Shown piece by piece: positions 7,201 through 14,406 of a DNA stretch of 28,319 nt (positions within the stretch are counted from its first letter, which is position 1; each line of letters begins with the position of its first letter). Below the pieces are notes generated by a model that searched no databases, had not been told where the DNA came from, and saw only the letters and a list, made by a program, of their open reading frames with translations. Source of the stretch: Bacillota bacterium. GTDB lineage: Bacteria > Bacillota_A > Clostridia > Lachnospirales > Lachnospiraceae. Made by a program: the position numbers and the translations under genes. The stretch lies in assembly GCA_023443625.1 (NCBI GenBank), contig JAEZTQ010000047.1, positions 1-28,319 of the forward strand, in the 5' to 3' direction.

Positions 7201-9156
7201 TTAATTCATTCTAACCCATACACACATCTCTCCGCAATCTCTATTAGCCCAGGTATAGTAGGGAATCCAGGTCAAGGTCTTCTCTGCATAGGTATCCTCA
7301 GTATAAGGAGCATAGAGGGTATCCTTCCCCCAATCCTTCTGATCAAGGGTTAAACCCTGGGAGGTAAGTGTTACAATACCCCCCAGCTTATCCTTGTTAA
7401 ATTCATAAGTAAAGTGAGGAGACTTAGGTAATCTAATCAGGTGAAGGTCCTGGCCATTATCTTCCTCCTCTAAGCAATATACAATGGGACCACGCATAAT
7501 AGCTACCTTTCCAATGTTTTCTCTAACACTGGGATGAGAGTGGATCACTTGTACGGGCATCTCCAGATTGAAAGTAATGACATCGTCTTGCCAAAACTCA
7601 TGAAGATATAGATAACCCTCCTTTATCATATCCTCTGTTATTTGCATAGGAACACCATTCTTTAATAGGGAATATTTCTTACACCAGCCGGGTATACGAA
7701 GTGCAATGGTGGCATCAACAGGACTATCTGGGGCTACTTCCAGGGTGATTTCTCCATTCCAGGGATAGGAGGTTGTCATATTGATACTGGTTCTTGCACC
7801 CCTTAGCTCCACTGTACTTTCGTTAGCCATATAGAGATGTACATATAAGGTGTCGTCATTCTTGGTGTAAATGTAGTTTGAAAGGGAGGTTATAGTACGA
7901 GCCAGATTTGGAGGACAGCAGGCACAGCCAAACCATTTCTGGCGTTCCGGTTTTACGTGCCTTCTTAATTGATCCTTTTCGCAGGCTTCAGGAACTACTT
8001 CCAGAGGATTGACATAAAAGAACTTGGTTCCATCTAAGGACATTCCGCTGATTACTCCGTTATACAAAGCCTTCTCCATCACATCCCCATATTCACCCTT
8101 AGGACTAATTTGCAGCATTCTCTGGGCAAAGAAGACAAGTCCTATGGAAGCGCAGGTTTCTCCGTATATGGTATCATTTGGTAAATCATAATCATAGGTA
8201 AAAGCTTCCCCATAAGCAGATGAACCTATGGCACCAGTGATGTACATGCGTTTGTGAACCATGTTATTCCATAGTCTTTCACAGGCCTTAAATAATTCTT
8301 TATCCTTGGTAACTCGGGCTACATCAGCCATACCAGAATAGAGATATACAGCTCTAACTGAATGGCCCTCTGCTTTATCTTGATCTCTCACGGGGAGCCC
8401 TGCCTGATAATACTGATACCCAAAATAACTTTCCTTCCAATATACTTCATGATTATATTCTTTTGATTCCAGCTCAAAATAGAGAGGTTGTTGTCCTCGC
8501 TCATCAATAAAATATTTGGCTAGTTTTAGATGCTTTGCATCCCCAGTTATGTCATAGAGCTTCATTAATGCCATCTCAAGGACCTCATGTCCGGGATACC
8601 CTTTCTTCTTGCCTGTTTCTGGGCCAAAGACACTATCAATGTGATCGATAAAGTGCATCATAGCATCTAGGAGCTTTGTCTTTTTGGTGGCATGATAATA
8701 AGCTACGGCAGCTTCTAGCATATGGCCAGCACAATACATCTCGTGGTCATTCATGGTATTGGTCCAACGATTCTCTAATCCATTGATGATATAGTAAGTA
8801 TCCAGATAACCATCCTCTTGCTGGGCACTGACAATTAGATCAATAGCTTCATCCACGGTTTGTTCCAACTCCTTGTTCGGACTCCAAATAAGAGAGTAGG
8901 ATACGGCTTCAATCCATTTGGCAACATCACTGTCCTGGAAGCAAAAGCCGCTATGAGTTCCTTCCTCTAAACCAGCAGCAATTCTGAAATTCTTAATACA
9001 GTGGCTGGGCTCTGCATCAGGGATACGATCATTTAGTGCCTCCCATTGATAGGGAATAATTTTGGTTCTGGCAAGCTCCATATAATTGCCCCAGAACGTA
9101 TCTCTCACGGATACTTGATCTAAAGACAGAGATTTTGTATCATTTGCTGTACTCAT
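7201..9156 (-). CDS. GH127 family glycosidase, probable beta-L-arabinofuranosidase
   Basis: A 651-residue enzyme of the GH127 (former DUF1680) family, which releases L-arabinofuranose from beta-linked arabino-oligosaccharides with a cysteine nucleophile held by a zinc ion. The key residues can be aligned with the characterised Bifidobacterium longum HypBA1: E317 (general acid/base, in AYGEAFT), zinc ligands E333 and C335 (in YGETCAS), and the GCACCPPNLAR motif with nucleophile C413 and zinc ligand C414. The C-terminal third is beta-sandwich. No signal peptide is present, so it acts in the cytoplasm on imported oligosaccharides. AGGAGG lies 8 bases before the ATG. It is divergent from an AraC regulator that very likely controls it. 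Other GH127 specificities are known, so the exact substrate (plant extensin-type arabinans or others) is inference. Confidence 0.88.
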   Translation of the reverse strand: MSTANDTKSLSLDQVSVRDTFWGNYMELARTKIIPYQWEALNDRIPDAEPSHCIKNFRIAAGLEEGTHSGFCFQDSDVAKWIEAVSYSLIWSPNKELEQTVDEAIDLIVSAQQEDGYLDTYYIINGLENRWTNTMNDHEMYCAGHMLEAAVAYYHATKKTKLLDAMMHFIDHIDSVFGPETGKKKGYPGHEVLEMALMKLYDITGDAKHLKLAKYFIDERGQQPLYFELESKEYNHEVYWKESYFGYQYYQAGLPVRDQDKAEGHSVRAVYLYSGMADVARVTKDKELFKACERLWNNMVHKRMYITGAIGSSAYGEAFTYDYDLPNDTIYGETCASIGLVFFAQRMLQISPKGEYGDVMEKALYNGVISGMSLDGTKFFYVNPLEVVPEACEKDQLRRHVKPERQKWFGCACCPPNLARTITSLSNYIYTKNDDTLYVHLYMANESTVELRGARTSINMTTSYPWNGEITLEVAPDSPVDATIALRIPGWCKKYSLLKNGVPMQITEDMIKEGYLYLHEFWQDDVITFNLEMPVQVIHSHPSVRENIGKVAIMRGPIVYCLEEEDNGQDLHLIRLPKSPHFTYEFNKDKLGGIVTLTSQGLTLDQKDWGKDTLYAPYTEDTYAEKTLTWIPYYTWANRDCGEMCVWVRMN

Positions 9157-9189
9157 AATCTGACCTCCTAGTTAAGTGTTCAAAAATGA

Positions 9190-9218
9190 TAGACAATTAT
9201 TTTGATTTGTTTTATAAT
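9190..9218 (+). promoter_or_regulatory. Promoter of the AraC regulator next to GH127
   Basis: TAGACA (9190-9195) and TATAAT (9213-9218) are 17 bp apart. The start near 9225 leaves a 65-base leader. The 133-bp divergent gap shows no clear GH127 promoter, as expected if that gene depends on the activator. Confidence 0.5.
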
Positions 9219-9289
9219 TAAGTAAATTATATTTAAATATCGGAATTAAGACAACATATAAAATATTATAAAAGGTGGATAAAACTTAG

Positions 9290-10165
9290 ATGAGGTATTT
9301 TGTTGTAGAAGGGAATCAGCCTTTGGAATACATCTCTTGCGGTAACTTAATTAGTAAGCAGGAATTTCTTCATCCTAGAAGAAATATTGATGCCCATGTA
9401 CTTATTATGGTAAAGGAAGGCATCTTACCAATAACGCAAGGAGAAATTGACTATGAAATTCACCCCAAGCAATATATCTTTCTCAAAGCCAATGAGGAGC
9501 ATTATGGAGCTTGGCCTTCTGAGGGGAAGCTATCCTATCTATGGGTTCATTTTAGTATTAGGGGGAGTGAAATCACCCTAGGAGAAGATGAATTTTCATT
9601 TACGGAGATGGATAGCCGTCTAAAGAATATGAAGAACATTGTTTTTATTATGCCAGAGTGTGGCGAGATTGCCCTCACCCACCGGGCTCCCTTATTATTT
9701 AATCAATTACTGGATTTATCAAGGCATGATAACCTATATACAAGTCAAATAACCAATTATGCCCTAAGTTTATTAATCATGGAGATTTCTCAAGAATTTC
9801 TTGATAGGAATAATAAATTTATGCAAAACATACCACCGCAGGTTGGGATGATTATGGAGTGGATTAAAGTTAACTATTATAGGCCAATTACCGTAGCAGA
9901 CATTGCTGAAGAATTCTCTTACAATACGGATTATCTATCTGCTCTATTTAAAAAGTCTACAGGAACAAATCTGGTTTCTTATATTAATAAAACCAGGGTT
10001 GATATTGCTAAGTCATTAATCACCAATTACGACATAAGTATTAAGGAAGCTGCCTATTCTTGTGGCTTTTATGATGAAAAATATTTCATGAAAACTTTTA
10101 AGCGATATGAAAATATGACACCTTCTCAATATAAGAAGGCTTTTACTAGAAAGAGGTTAAACTAA
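9290..10165 (+). CDS. AraC family regulator, probable activator of the GH127 gene
   Basis: A 291-residue AraC-type regulator. The N-terminal two thirds form a cupin-like ligand-binding domain (sequence such as LSYLWVHFSIRG around residues 82-93). The C-terminal 100 residues hold two helix-turn-helix units: ITVADIAEEFSYNTDYLSALFKKSTG and ISIKEAAYSCGFYDEKYFMKTFKRYENMTPSQYKK, the latter matching the AraC signature. AAAGGTGG is 11 bases upstream of the ATG. Divergent placement next to the GH127 gene suggests it activates that gene when an arabinose-containing sugar is present; the ligand is inferred only from the neighbour. Confidence 0.88.
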   Translation: MRYFVVEGNQPLEYISCGNLISKQEFLHPRRNIDAHVLIMVKEGILPITQGEIDYEIHPKQYIFLKANEEHYGAWPSEGKLSYLWVHFSIRGSEITLGEDEFSFTEMDSRLKNMKNIVFIMPECGEIALTHRAPLLFNQLLDLSRHDNLYTSQITNYALSLLIMEISQEFLDRNNKFMQNIPPQVGMIMEWIKVNYYRPITVADIAEEFSYNTDYLSALFKKSTGTNLVSYINKTRVDIAKSLITNYDISIKEAAYSCGFYDEKYFMKTFKRYENMTPSQYKKAFTRKRLN

Positions 10166-10291
10166 TATGCTTTATTCTTTATTGCCCTAGCTTTATTTGT
10201 TAATAATTTAGTTGTATTTGTCCGTCTAAAGTAAAATTTTAGCATGGACTTCTTTTTTATTATTTTATTATAATAAAAAATAGAAAATTTA

Positions 10292-10317
10292 TGTAACCAT
10301 TTCATTATATCCTTGTC
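10292..10317 (+). promoter_or_regulatory. Candidate ECF sigma autoregulated promoter
   Basis: TGTAAC (10292-10297) and TGTC (10314-10317), 16 bp apart, resemble the common ECF promoter form TGAAAC-N16-CGTC. Start of transcription would fall near 10325, right at the beginning of repeat copy 2, so the repeat would form the 5' leader of the sigma-factor mRNA. This is a short motif and could be chance. An alternative TATAAT is at 10269-10274 with a poor -35. Confidence 0.4.
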
Positions 10318-10326
10318 TAATAGAGG

Positions 10327-10421
10327 AAGTATGAAAATAAAAAGCAATTTTCACACTTAGAAGTTTGTGCCTGCGTAATCCTCGGCACAAACTAACTCAA
10401 AGGGAAGGCATGTACTGGTAG
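10327..10421 (+). ncRNA. Repeat element copy 2 in the leader of the ECF sigma gene
   Basis: The second copy of the element at 1517-1626. Hairpin 1: 10327-10338 pairs with 10347-10358 over 12 positions with one A-C mismatch, around the loop AAAAAGCA. Hairpin 2: GTTTGTGCC (10363-10371) pairs perfectly with GGCACAAAC (10384-10392); copy 1 has a G-T wobble at one of these pairs. The loop TGCGTAATCCTC and the tail AAAGGGAAGG are identical in both copies. The element ends about 10 bases before the RBS of the sigma gene, so it could act as a leader regulator. No third stem is seen in this copy. The rest of the 10166-10445 gap shows only AT-rich sequence and the promoter candidate. Confidence 0.55.
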
Positions 10422-10445
10422 ATTGAAAAGAAAGGAGATGAGTAC

Positions 10446-10931
10446 GTGGCAAAATTCTCGGAGGTATATGATCGGTATGCAAAGCAGGTCTTCCGCTATC
10501 TATTGAGTCTAACAGGGGATGAATTTCTCGCAGAGGAGCTGACCCAGGAGACCTTCTACAAAGCCTTTTTACATATAGATGGTTTTCAAGGAAAATGTAG
10601 TATGTATACCTGGCTGTGTCAGATTGGCAGAAATACCTATTTTAATGAAAGTAAGAAAAGAAAGCACATAAGTTATTCATCTGAAATAGCAGAGATAGAA
10701 GACTCTGAGAATTTTATTGATACCCTTGTTACTAAGGAGCAGGCAATATTGGTTCATAAAACCTTACATAAGCTGTCGGAGCCTTATAAAGAAGTCTTTA
10801 CGCTGAAAATATTTGGGGAGCTTAAGTATAAGGAGATAGCTGAAATCTTTGGTAAAACTGAAACTTGGGCTAAAGTTACCTATTATCGTGCCAAGGAGCA
10901 TCTTATTCGTGAAATGGAGGGAAAACAATGA
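10446..10931 (+). CDS. ECF-type RNA polymerase sigma factor
   Basis: A 161-residue extracytoplasmic-function sigma factor with only regions 2 and 4. Region 2 (about 1-75) contains EELTQETFYKAF and the -10-reading segment with MYTWLCQIGRNTYFNESKK. Region 4 (about 100-155) holds LSEPYKEVFTLKIFGELKYKEIAEIFGKTETWAKVTYYRAKEHL, with the -35-reading helix-turn-helix. The start is a GTG; AAAGGAG (10431-10437) lies 8 bases upstream, and the nearby ATG at 10438 is out of frame. The stop overlaps the start of the anti-sigma gene (ATGA), so the two are translated together, as usual for sigma/anti-sigma pairs. It most likely directs its own operon. Confidence 0.92.
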   Translation: MAKFSEVYDRYAKQVFRYLLSLTGDEFLAEELTQETFYKAFLHIDGFQGKCSMYTWLCQIGRNTYFNESKKRKHISYSSEIAEIEDSENFIDTLVTKEQAILVHKTLHKLSEPYKEVFTLKIFGELKYKEIAEIFGKTETWAKVTYYRAKEHLIREMEGKQ

Positions 10932-12133
10932 ATATGAAATGTTCGGTTATTGAGGATTTATTACCGCTTTACGTTGATGGTATCTGCTCAAAGGATACCA
11001 AAGAACTGGTGGAAGTTCATTTAAAAGAATGTACTGAATGTAACGAGAAATATATAGATATGACCAAAGAAATATTGCCCTTGGAATGTACCCCAAAGGA
11101 GGGTGAACTCTCAGAGTATCATAGTGCCCATAGAGAAGAGTTGGTGAATTCTTTTTCAGCGAAGAAAGCATTTAAAAAACTAAGGAGAAGACTAGTTGCT
11201 TTAGTTATTTGCATTCTCCTTATAATTCCTAATATTTTTCTTGGGGTAAATCAAGTTCGGGGTGAGGGTATCTGCTATACCAATATTCCAGTTGTAATTA
11301 AATCTTATGCTTTGCTTTCTCAGGTGAAAAAAGGAAATTACGAAAAAGCCTTCGATTATCTTAATATACCTGCTAGATATAATGGATTAATAGCTCCCGA
11401 ATATGAAATCAGATCCTTAGAAGATCTCTATAGATTAGTAACCATAGGAAGTAGGGATTATTATGTTGATGAGCAGACATTCTTAAATGAGTATGCTTGG
11501 TATATTAAGGATAAGGATGAGAGTGCTTTCTGGACTAATGTATATCGGTATAGTTATTATATTATCCCAGAGGAACAGTACAAACAGATGCGAAAGGACA
11601 ATCTAGAGATAGTTGGAGAAGAGAGTGCACTTATCACTAGTTCCTATGGGAATTATTATGTACCCAGCAATTTTACAAATTCTGATAGTGGTTCAGAGAC
11701 CTTGGAGAACCTGGCAGGGGAATCTAATATTCTTCCAGTAGACGTTTATCTTACTGCCCTTGAAAAGGAAAGGAAACAGGAAGAAGCAGCTAGGGAATGG
11801 CGTAGGAAATATATTGACATGGGTTATAGTAATTATTATAAAGCCTGTAAAGAATATTTTGTTACTAAGATGGAGGACCTTTCAAAGAATGGAATTATCA
11901 TTGCAGGTATAAAACTAAGGAGTATTAGTCGGTATGAAAGTTATCAGGAATATGAATTGGATTATGACTTGATATTTAAAGTGGATGGGAAGAGTATAAA
12001 GGGCATAGGTGTAAGTTTTAGGGCCACCGATGGTAAAATTCTTTTCAGTAGTACTTCTTATGTACTCGGTTCAGAGGGTGAAAAACTGGATAAACAATTC
12101 CAGGTTACTTCTGCATTCTTAATTAAAGAGTAA
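10928..12133 (+). CDS. Membrane anti-sigma factor with zinc-finger domain
   Basis: A 401-residue anti-sigma factor. The cytoplasmic N-terminus has a zinc-binding anti-sigma motif H31-x3-C35-x2-C38 (VHLKECTEC) preceded by IEDLLPLYVDGICS, characteristic of zf-HC2 anti-sigma domains that hold ECF factors inactive. One membrane helix spans about residues 89-106. The long remainder (about 107-401) is outside the cell, rich in Tyr and charged residues, with no domain I recognise; it is presumably the sensor or target of regulated cleavage. It overlaps the sigma gene by 4 bases. The extracellular part is much longer than in simple anti-sigma proteins such as RsiW, so the input signal may be a distinct one. 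Confidence 0.85.
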   Translation: MNMKCSVIEDLLPLYVDGICSKDTKELVEVHLKECTECNEKYIDMTKEILPLECTPKEGELSEYHSAHREELVNSFSAKKAFKKLRRRLVALVICILLIIPNIFLGVNQVRGEGICYTNIPVVIKSYALLSQVKKGNYEKAFDYLNIPARYNGLIAPEYEIRSLEDLYRLVTIGSRDYYVDEQTFLNEYAWYIKDKDESAFWTNVYRYSYYIIPEEQYKQMRKDNLEIVGEESALITSSYGNYYVPSNFTNSDSGSETLENLAGESNILPVDVYLTALEKERKQEEAAREWRRKYIDMGYSNYYKACKEYFVTKMEDLSKNGIIIAGIKLRSISRYESYQEYELDYDLIFKVDGKSIKGIGVSFRATDGKILFSSTSYVLGSEGEKLDKQFQVTSAFLIKE

Positions 12134-12230
12134 ATGTTTATAGTTTATAAAGGTGCTAGCTCCATCCCCAAACCCCTCATAATGAGGTGCTTGAAAAATG
12201 TCATAATAACCCTTATTATGTAATATATTC

Positions 12231-12259
12231 TTGACATGAAAATAATTTAGGGGTATCAT
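12231..12259 (+). promoter_or_regulatory. Sigma-A promoter of the secreted repeat-protein gene
   Basis: TTGACA (12231-12236) and TATCAT (12254-12259) are 17 bp apart. An 8-bp inverted repeat (CATAATAA/TTATTATG, 12202-12220, loop CCC) lies just upstream of the -35 box and could bind a regulator. Start near 12266, leader about 52 bases. Confidence 0.6.
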
Positions 12260-12317
12260 TCTATTATATCCTTTGATGGATGTATGTAAATTATAAAATT
12301 GATGAGAAGGAGATAAG

Positions 12318-13454
12318 ATGAAGACTAAATTATTAAAGATTAATAAATCCTTGGCTTTTTTCTTGATGATTGCTTTTGCAATCTTAATTAACACCAGATT
12401 GGCTAAAGCAGCAGATGGAGAATTAACTGCGATGTCAGTAGTTACAGGAAAAGAAGATATAGAAGAGTTTAAATATGAAGGAACTGCAGAGTATGATGAA
12501 AGCAAGTATGAAACAGCTTCTGTTGTTGAACTGACCACAAAAAGCTCTGGTATTCTTCGCTTTTATTATCAGGGTGATAATACTGAGAGTGTATCTATAT
12601 ATTTATATGATAACGAAGATTTAGATAATTATATATCTATGGATAGTATCTCAGCCTCCTCACAGGAGGATGTTACAGATGGCTTTAAGGTTCCTAAGGC
12701 AGGTACCTATTATGTAAAAATAAGAAGCTATCAGGATGAAAGCTTTGATTTTACCCTTGCAGCTGATATTTATTCAGCCGATGATCAAACCCTTAAGAGC
12801 GGAAAAAGCACATTGTTTTCATTATTAGATTCAAAGGATGAGAATTATTATAAGTTTACAACCACGAAATCCGGGAAGGTAAAAATCTACACTTCGAAAA
12901 TAGATGGTAAGGATTGTTATATTGACGTAAGTGTCTTTCAGAAGGTTAATGGTAAGATGAAGCTAGTAGTACCCTCACGTTCAGAAGCGGATGGAAGTGC
13001 AGTGGGATTAAGCAAAGGAACCTATTATATTAAAGTATCAGGGGGTTCCTCCTATCAGCTTTATTCCATAAAATACACCTTTACGGCTATTACTGATAAG
13101 AGTGGTTCCACTAAGGCCAAGGCATCAAAGATGACCTTAGGCAAAGCCTCCACTGGTTTGGTACTTGTAAGTGATAAGAAGTCTAAGGAAGATTGGTATA
13201 AGGTTACCTTAACAAAAACCAAAGCTGTTACCCTAACAGTGAAGGGTGAAGTAAGTGATAGTATAACCATCACCTTTTATAATTCAAAAGGGAGTGAATT
13301 CGGAAGTCTTTATCTGAGCGAATATACAACAGAAGATGCTGGTACTCCATATGATAATTATAGTAAAAAGACCCTATCAAAGGGAACCTATTACATAAAG
13401 GTTACAAAGGATGAGAATAATTCATCAGGTTCTTACTCAATAACACTGAAATAA
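12318..13454 (+). CDS. Secreted protein with three PPC-like beta-sandwich repeats
   Basis: A 378-residue exported protein. A Sec signal peptide (positive KTKLLKINK, hydrophobic core 11-27) ends with the likely cleavage LAKA|ADG near residue 31. The mature part holds three divergent repeats of about 105-120 residues, each ending in GTYYVKI or GTYYIKV (residues 129-135, 234-240, 356-362) and each containing an SGxLxxY/F or KVTLTKTKAVTLTV-type strand. This pattern is typical of bacterial pre-peptidase C-terminal (PPC) beta-sandwich domains, which bind or present proteins and polysaccharides on secreted hydrolases. Here no catalytic domain is attached, so it is a stand-alone binding or surface protein. 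GAAGGAG lies before the ATG. It follows the sigma/anti-sigma pair but has its own promoter. Confidence 0.75.
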   Translation: MKTKLLKINKSLAFFLMIAFAILINTRLAKAADGELTAMSVVTGKEDIEEFKYEGTAEYDESKYETASVVELTTKSSGILRFYYQGDNTESVSIYLYDNEDLDNYISMDSISASSQEDVTDGFKVPKAGTYYVKIRSYQDESFDFTLAADIYSADDQTLKSGKSTLFSLLDSKDENYYKFTTTKSGKVKIYTSKIDGKDCYIDVSVFQKVNGKMKLVVPSRSEADGSAVGLSKGTYYIKVSGGSSYQLYSIKYTFTAITDKSGSTKAKASKMTLGKASTGLVLVSDKKSKEDWYKVTLTKTKAVTLTVKGEVSDSITITFYNSKGSEFGSLYLSEYTTEDAGTPYDNYSKKTLSKGTYYIKVTKDENNSSGSYSITLK

Positions 13455-13481
13455 AATTCATTAATAATTATTTACAGCTTT

Positions 13482-13554
13482 AATGCACTTATCACACCAA
13501 CTTCTTTTAGTCTTTTCTAATGAAAGAATGGTTTGGGGTTATAAGTGCATTTTT
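13482..13554 (+). terminator. Terminator after the PPC-repeat gene
   Basis: AATGCACTTAT (13482-13492) pairs with ATAAGTGCATT (13541-13551) and a T-run follows. Inside the long loop a second small stem (TCTTT/AAAGA near 13511-13527) may form. A 14-bp perfect palindrome, ACCTGTATACAGGT, follows at 13597-13610 between the convergent genes. Confidence 0.65.
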
Positions 13555-13641
13555 ATAGGTTTAGCCATGGACAGAATGGATAACTGATACAAGTTCACCT
13601 GTATACAGGTAGTTTTCTATTATACGAGATTTATACCGAAG

Positions 13642-14265
13642 TTACCTTTCAAATAGTGTAATATTACGTCTGGTAGTATGAATTATATTTTCCTCCTTCA
13701 TACGTCCTATTTCACGCATCATGGCACTTCTATCCACTGCCAAATATTCAGCAAGGTCAGAAAAAGATAAGGGTAACACAAAAGAGGAAGCGTTATATTT
13801 CCTTTTACAAAAATCAAAATATGAGATCAATTTATTTCTTAAGGTTAATTGACTTAGTATTTCAATATGTTGTACGGTCTTTTTGGTGGAATTAACAAGG
13901 ATCTCTTTTTGAATATGCATAAGAGCATCACTGTTATCCGCCAAAAGCTCCCTATAATCAAGAAAAATGACGGCGCATCTTGTCTTAGCATAGATACCAC
14001 AGGAGGTATTCCAAAGACTAAGCATAGTTGAGTTTAAAAATATATCATTTGCTTCGTAGTAATCCAGGATACGTTTTTGATAATCGAGATTTATGGTGGT
14101 GAGATAGGCCATGCCACTAATCATAATTCCTATCATATTTGGATCATTTGAGGAATTAGCAATAAGCTCCTGTTTATTATAAGACTTGATTTTTAGCTGA
14201 AAACGTTCAATAAGCAACTTAATATGTGAGTCCGTTACCCCTTGTATAACTTCCATATTATTCAT
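13642..14265 (-). CDS. Crp/Fnr family transcriptional regulator
   Basis: A 207-residue Crp/Fnr-type regulator with an N-terminal effector domain of the cNMP-binding fold (about 1-125), a dimer helix, and a C-terminal winged helix containing LSFSDLAEYLAVDRSAMMREIGRMKEE (about 163-189). The only cysteines are scattered (SCGIYAKTRC and FCKRK), so the N-terminal four-cysteine cluster of oxygen-sensing FNR is absent; a redox, haem or small-molecule signal is possible. GGAG is placed 9 bases before the ATG. The gene is divergent from nrdDG and its own -35 box lies inside a palindrome that is also at -41.5 from the nrdD start. It is therefore probably both autorepressor and activator of nrdDG. Confidence 0.85.
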   Translation of the reverse strand: MNNMEVIQGVTDSHIKLLIERFQLKIKSYNKQELIANSSNDPNMIGIMISGMAYLTTINLDYQKRILDYYEANDIFLNSTMLSLWNTSCGIYAKTRCAVIFLDYRELLADNSDALMHIQKEILVNSTKKTVQHIEILSQLTLRNKLISYFDFCKRKYNASSFVLPLSFSDLAEYLAVDRSAMMREIGRMKEENIIHTTRRNITLFER

Positions 14266-14316
14266 AAGTGATTACTCCATATTGTGTTTGATTTATTTAT
14301 TAATACTATATTTTGT

Positions 14317-14345
14317 ATTATATTTTAAAACTGTTGCATATGCAA
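14317..14345 (-). promoter_or_regulatory. Promoter of the Crp/Fnr regulator gene
   Basis: Read on the minus strand, TTGCAT (14340-14345) and TATAAT (14317-14322) are 17 bp apart. The -35 box is the right half of the palindromic operator, so binding should block polymerase. Confidence 0.6.
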
Positions 14346-14349
14346 TAGT
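14330..14349. promoter_or_regulatory. Crp/Fnr-type operator shared by nrdDG and the regulator gene
   Basis: ACTGTTGCATATGCAATAGT is a 20-bp palindrome with one mismatched pair and a perfect 12-bp core (TTGCATATGCAA). Its centre (14339.5) is at -41.5 from the start predicted by the nrdD -10 box, the standard position for class II activation by Crp/Fnr proteins. Confidence 0.65.
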
Positions 14350-14368
14350 TTTTTTGCCCTCCTCTAGC

Positions 14369-14374
14369 TATAAT
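14369..14374 (+). promoter_or_regulatory. -10 box of the nrdDG promoter
   Basis: TATAAT at 14369-14374 has no proper -35: the hexamer 17 bp upstream is TAGTTT and overlaps the operator. A weak -35 with an adjacent activator site is typical of an activator-dependent promoter. Predicted start near 14381, leader about 26 bases with AAAGGAG. Confidence 0.6.
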
Positions 14375-14406
14375 GTTGTTCACAGGATAAATAAAGGAGA
14401 TTTGGT

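Noticed and set aside
10162..10347. 61-codon minus-strand open frame between AraC and the sigma gene
   Set aside because: AT-rich Lys/Ile/Phe composition, no RBS, and it runs into the structured repeat.
12254..12273. Shared ATTATATCCTT block at 10304 and 12263 as a common ECF promoter
   Set aside because: At 12263 a near-consensus sigma-A promoter (TTGACA-N17-TATCAT) explains the region, and no ECF -35 is present there.
12119..12538. 139-codon minus-strand open frame overlapping the start of the PPC-repeat gene
   Set aside because: It lies mostly opposite a gene with a signal peptide, RBS and promoter, and its composition is that of an antisense shadow.
13597..13610. 14-bp palindrome ACCTGTATACAGGT as an operator
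   Set aside because: It lies between two convergent gene ends, where no promoter is expected; kept only as a note in the terminator entry.
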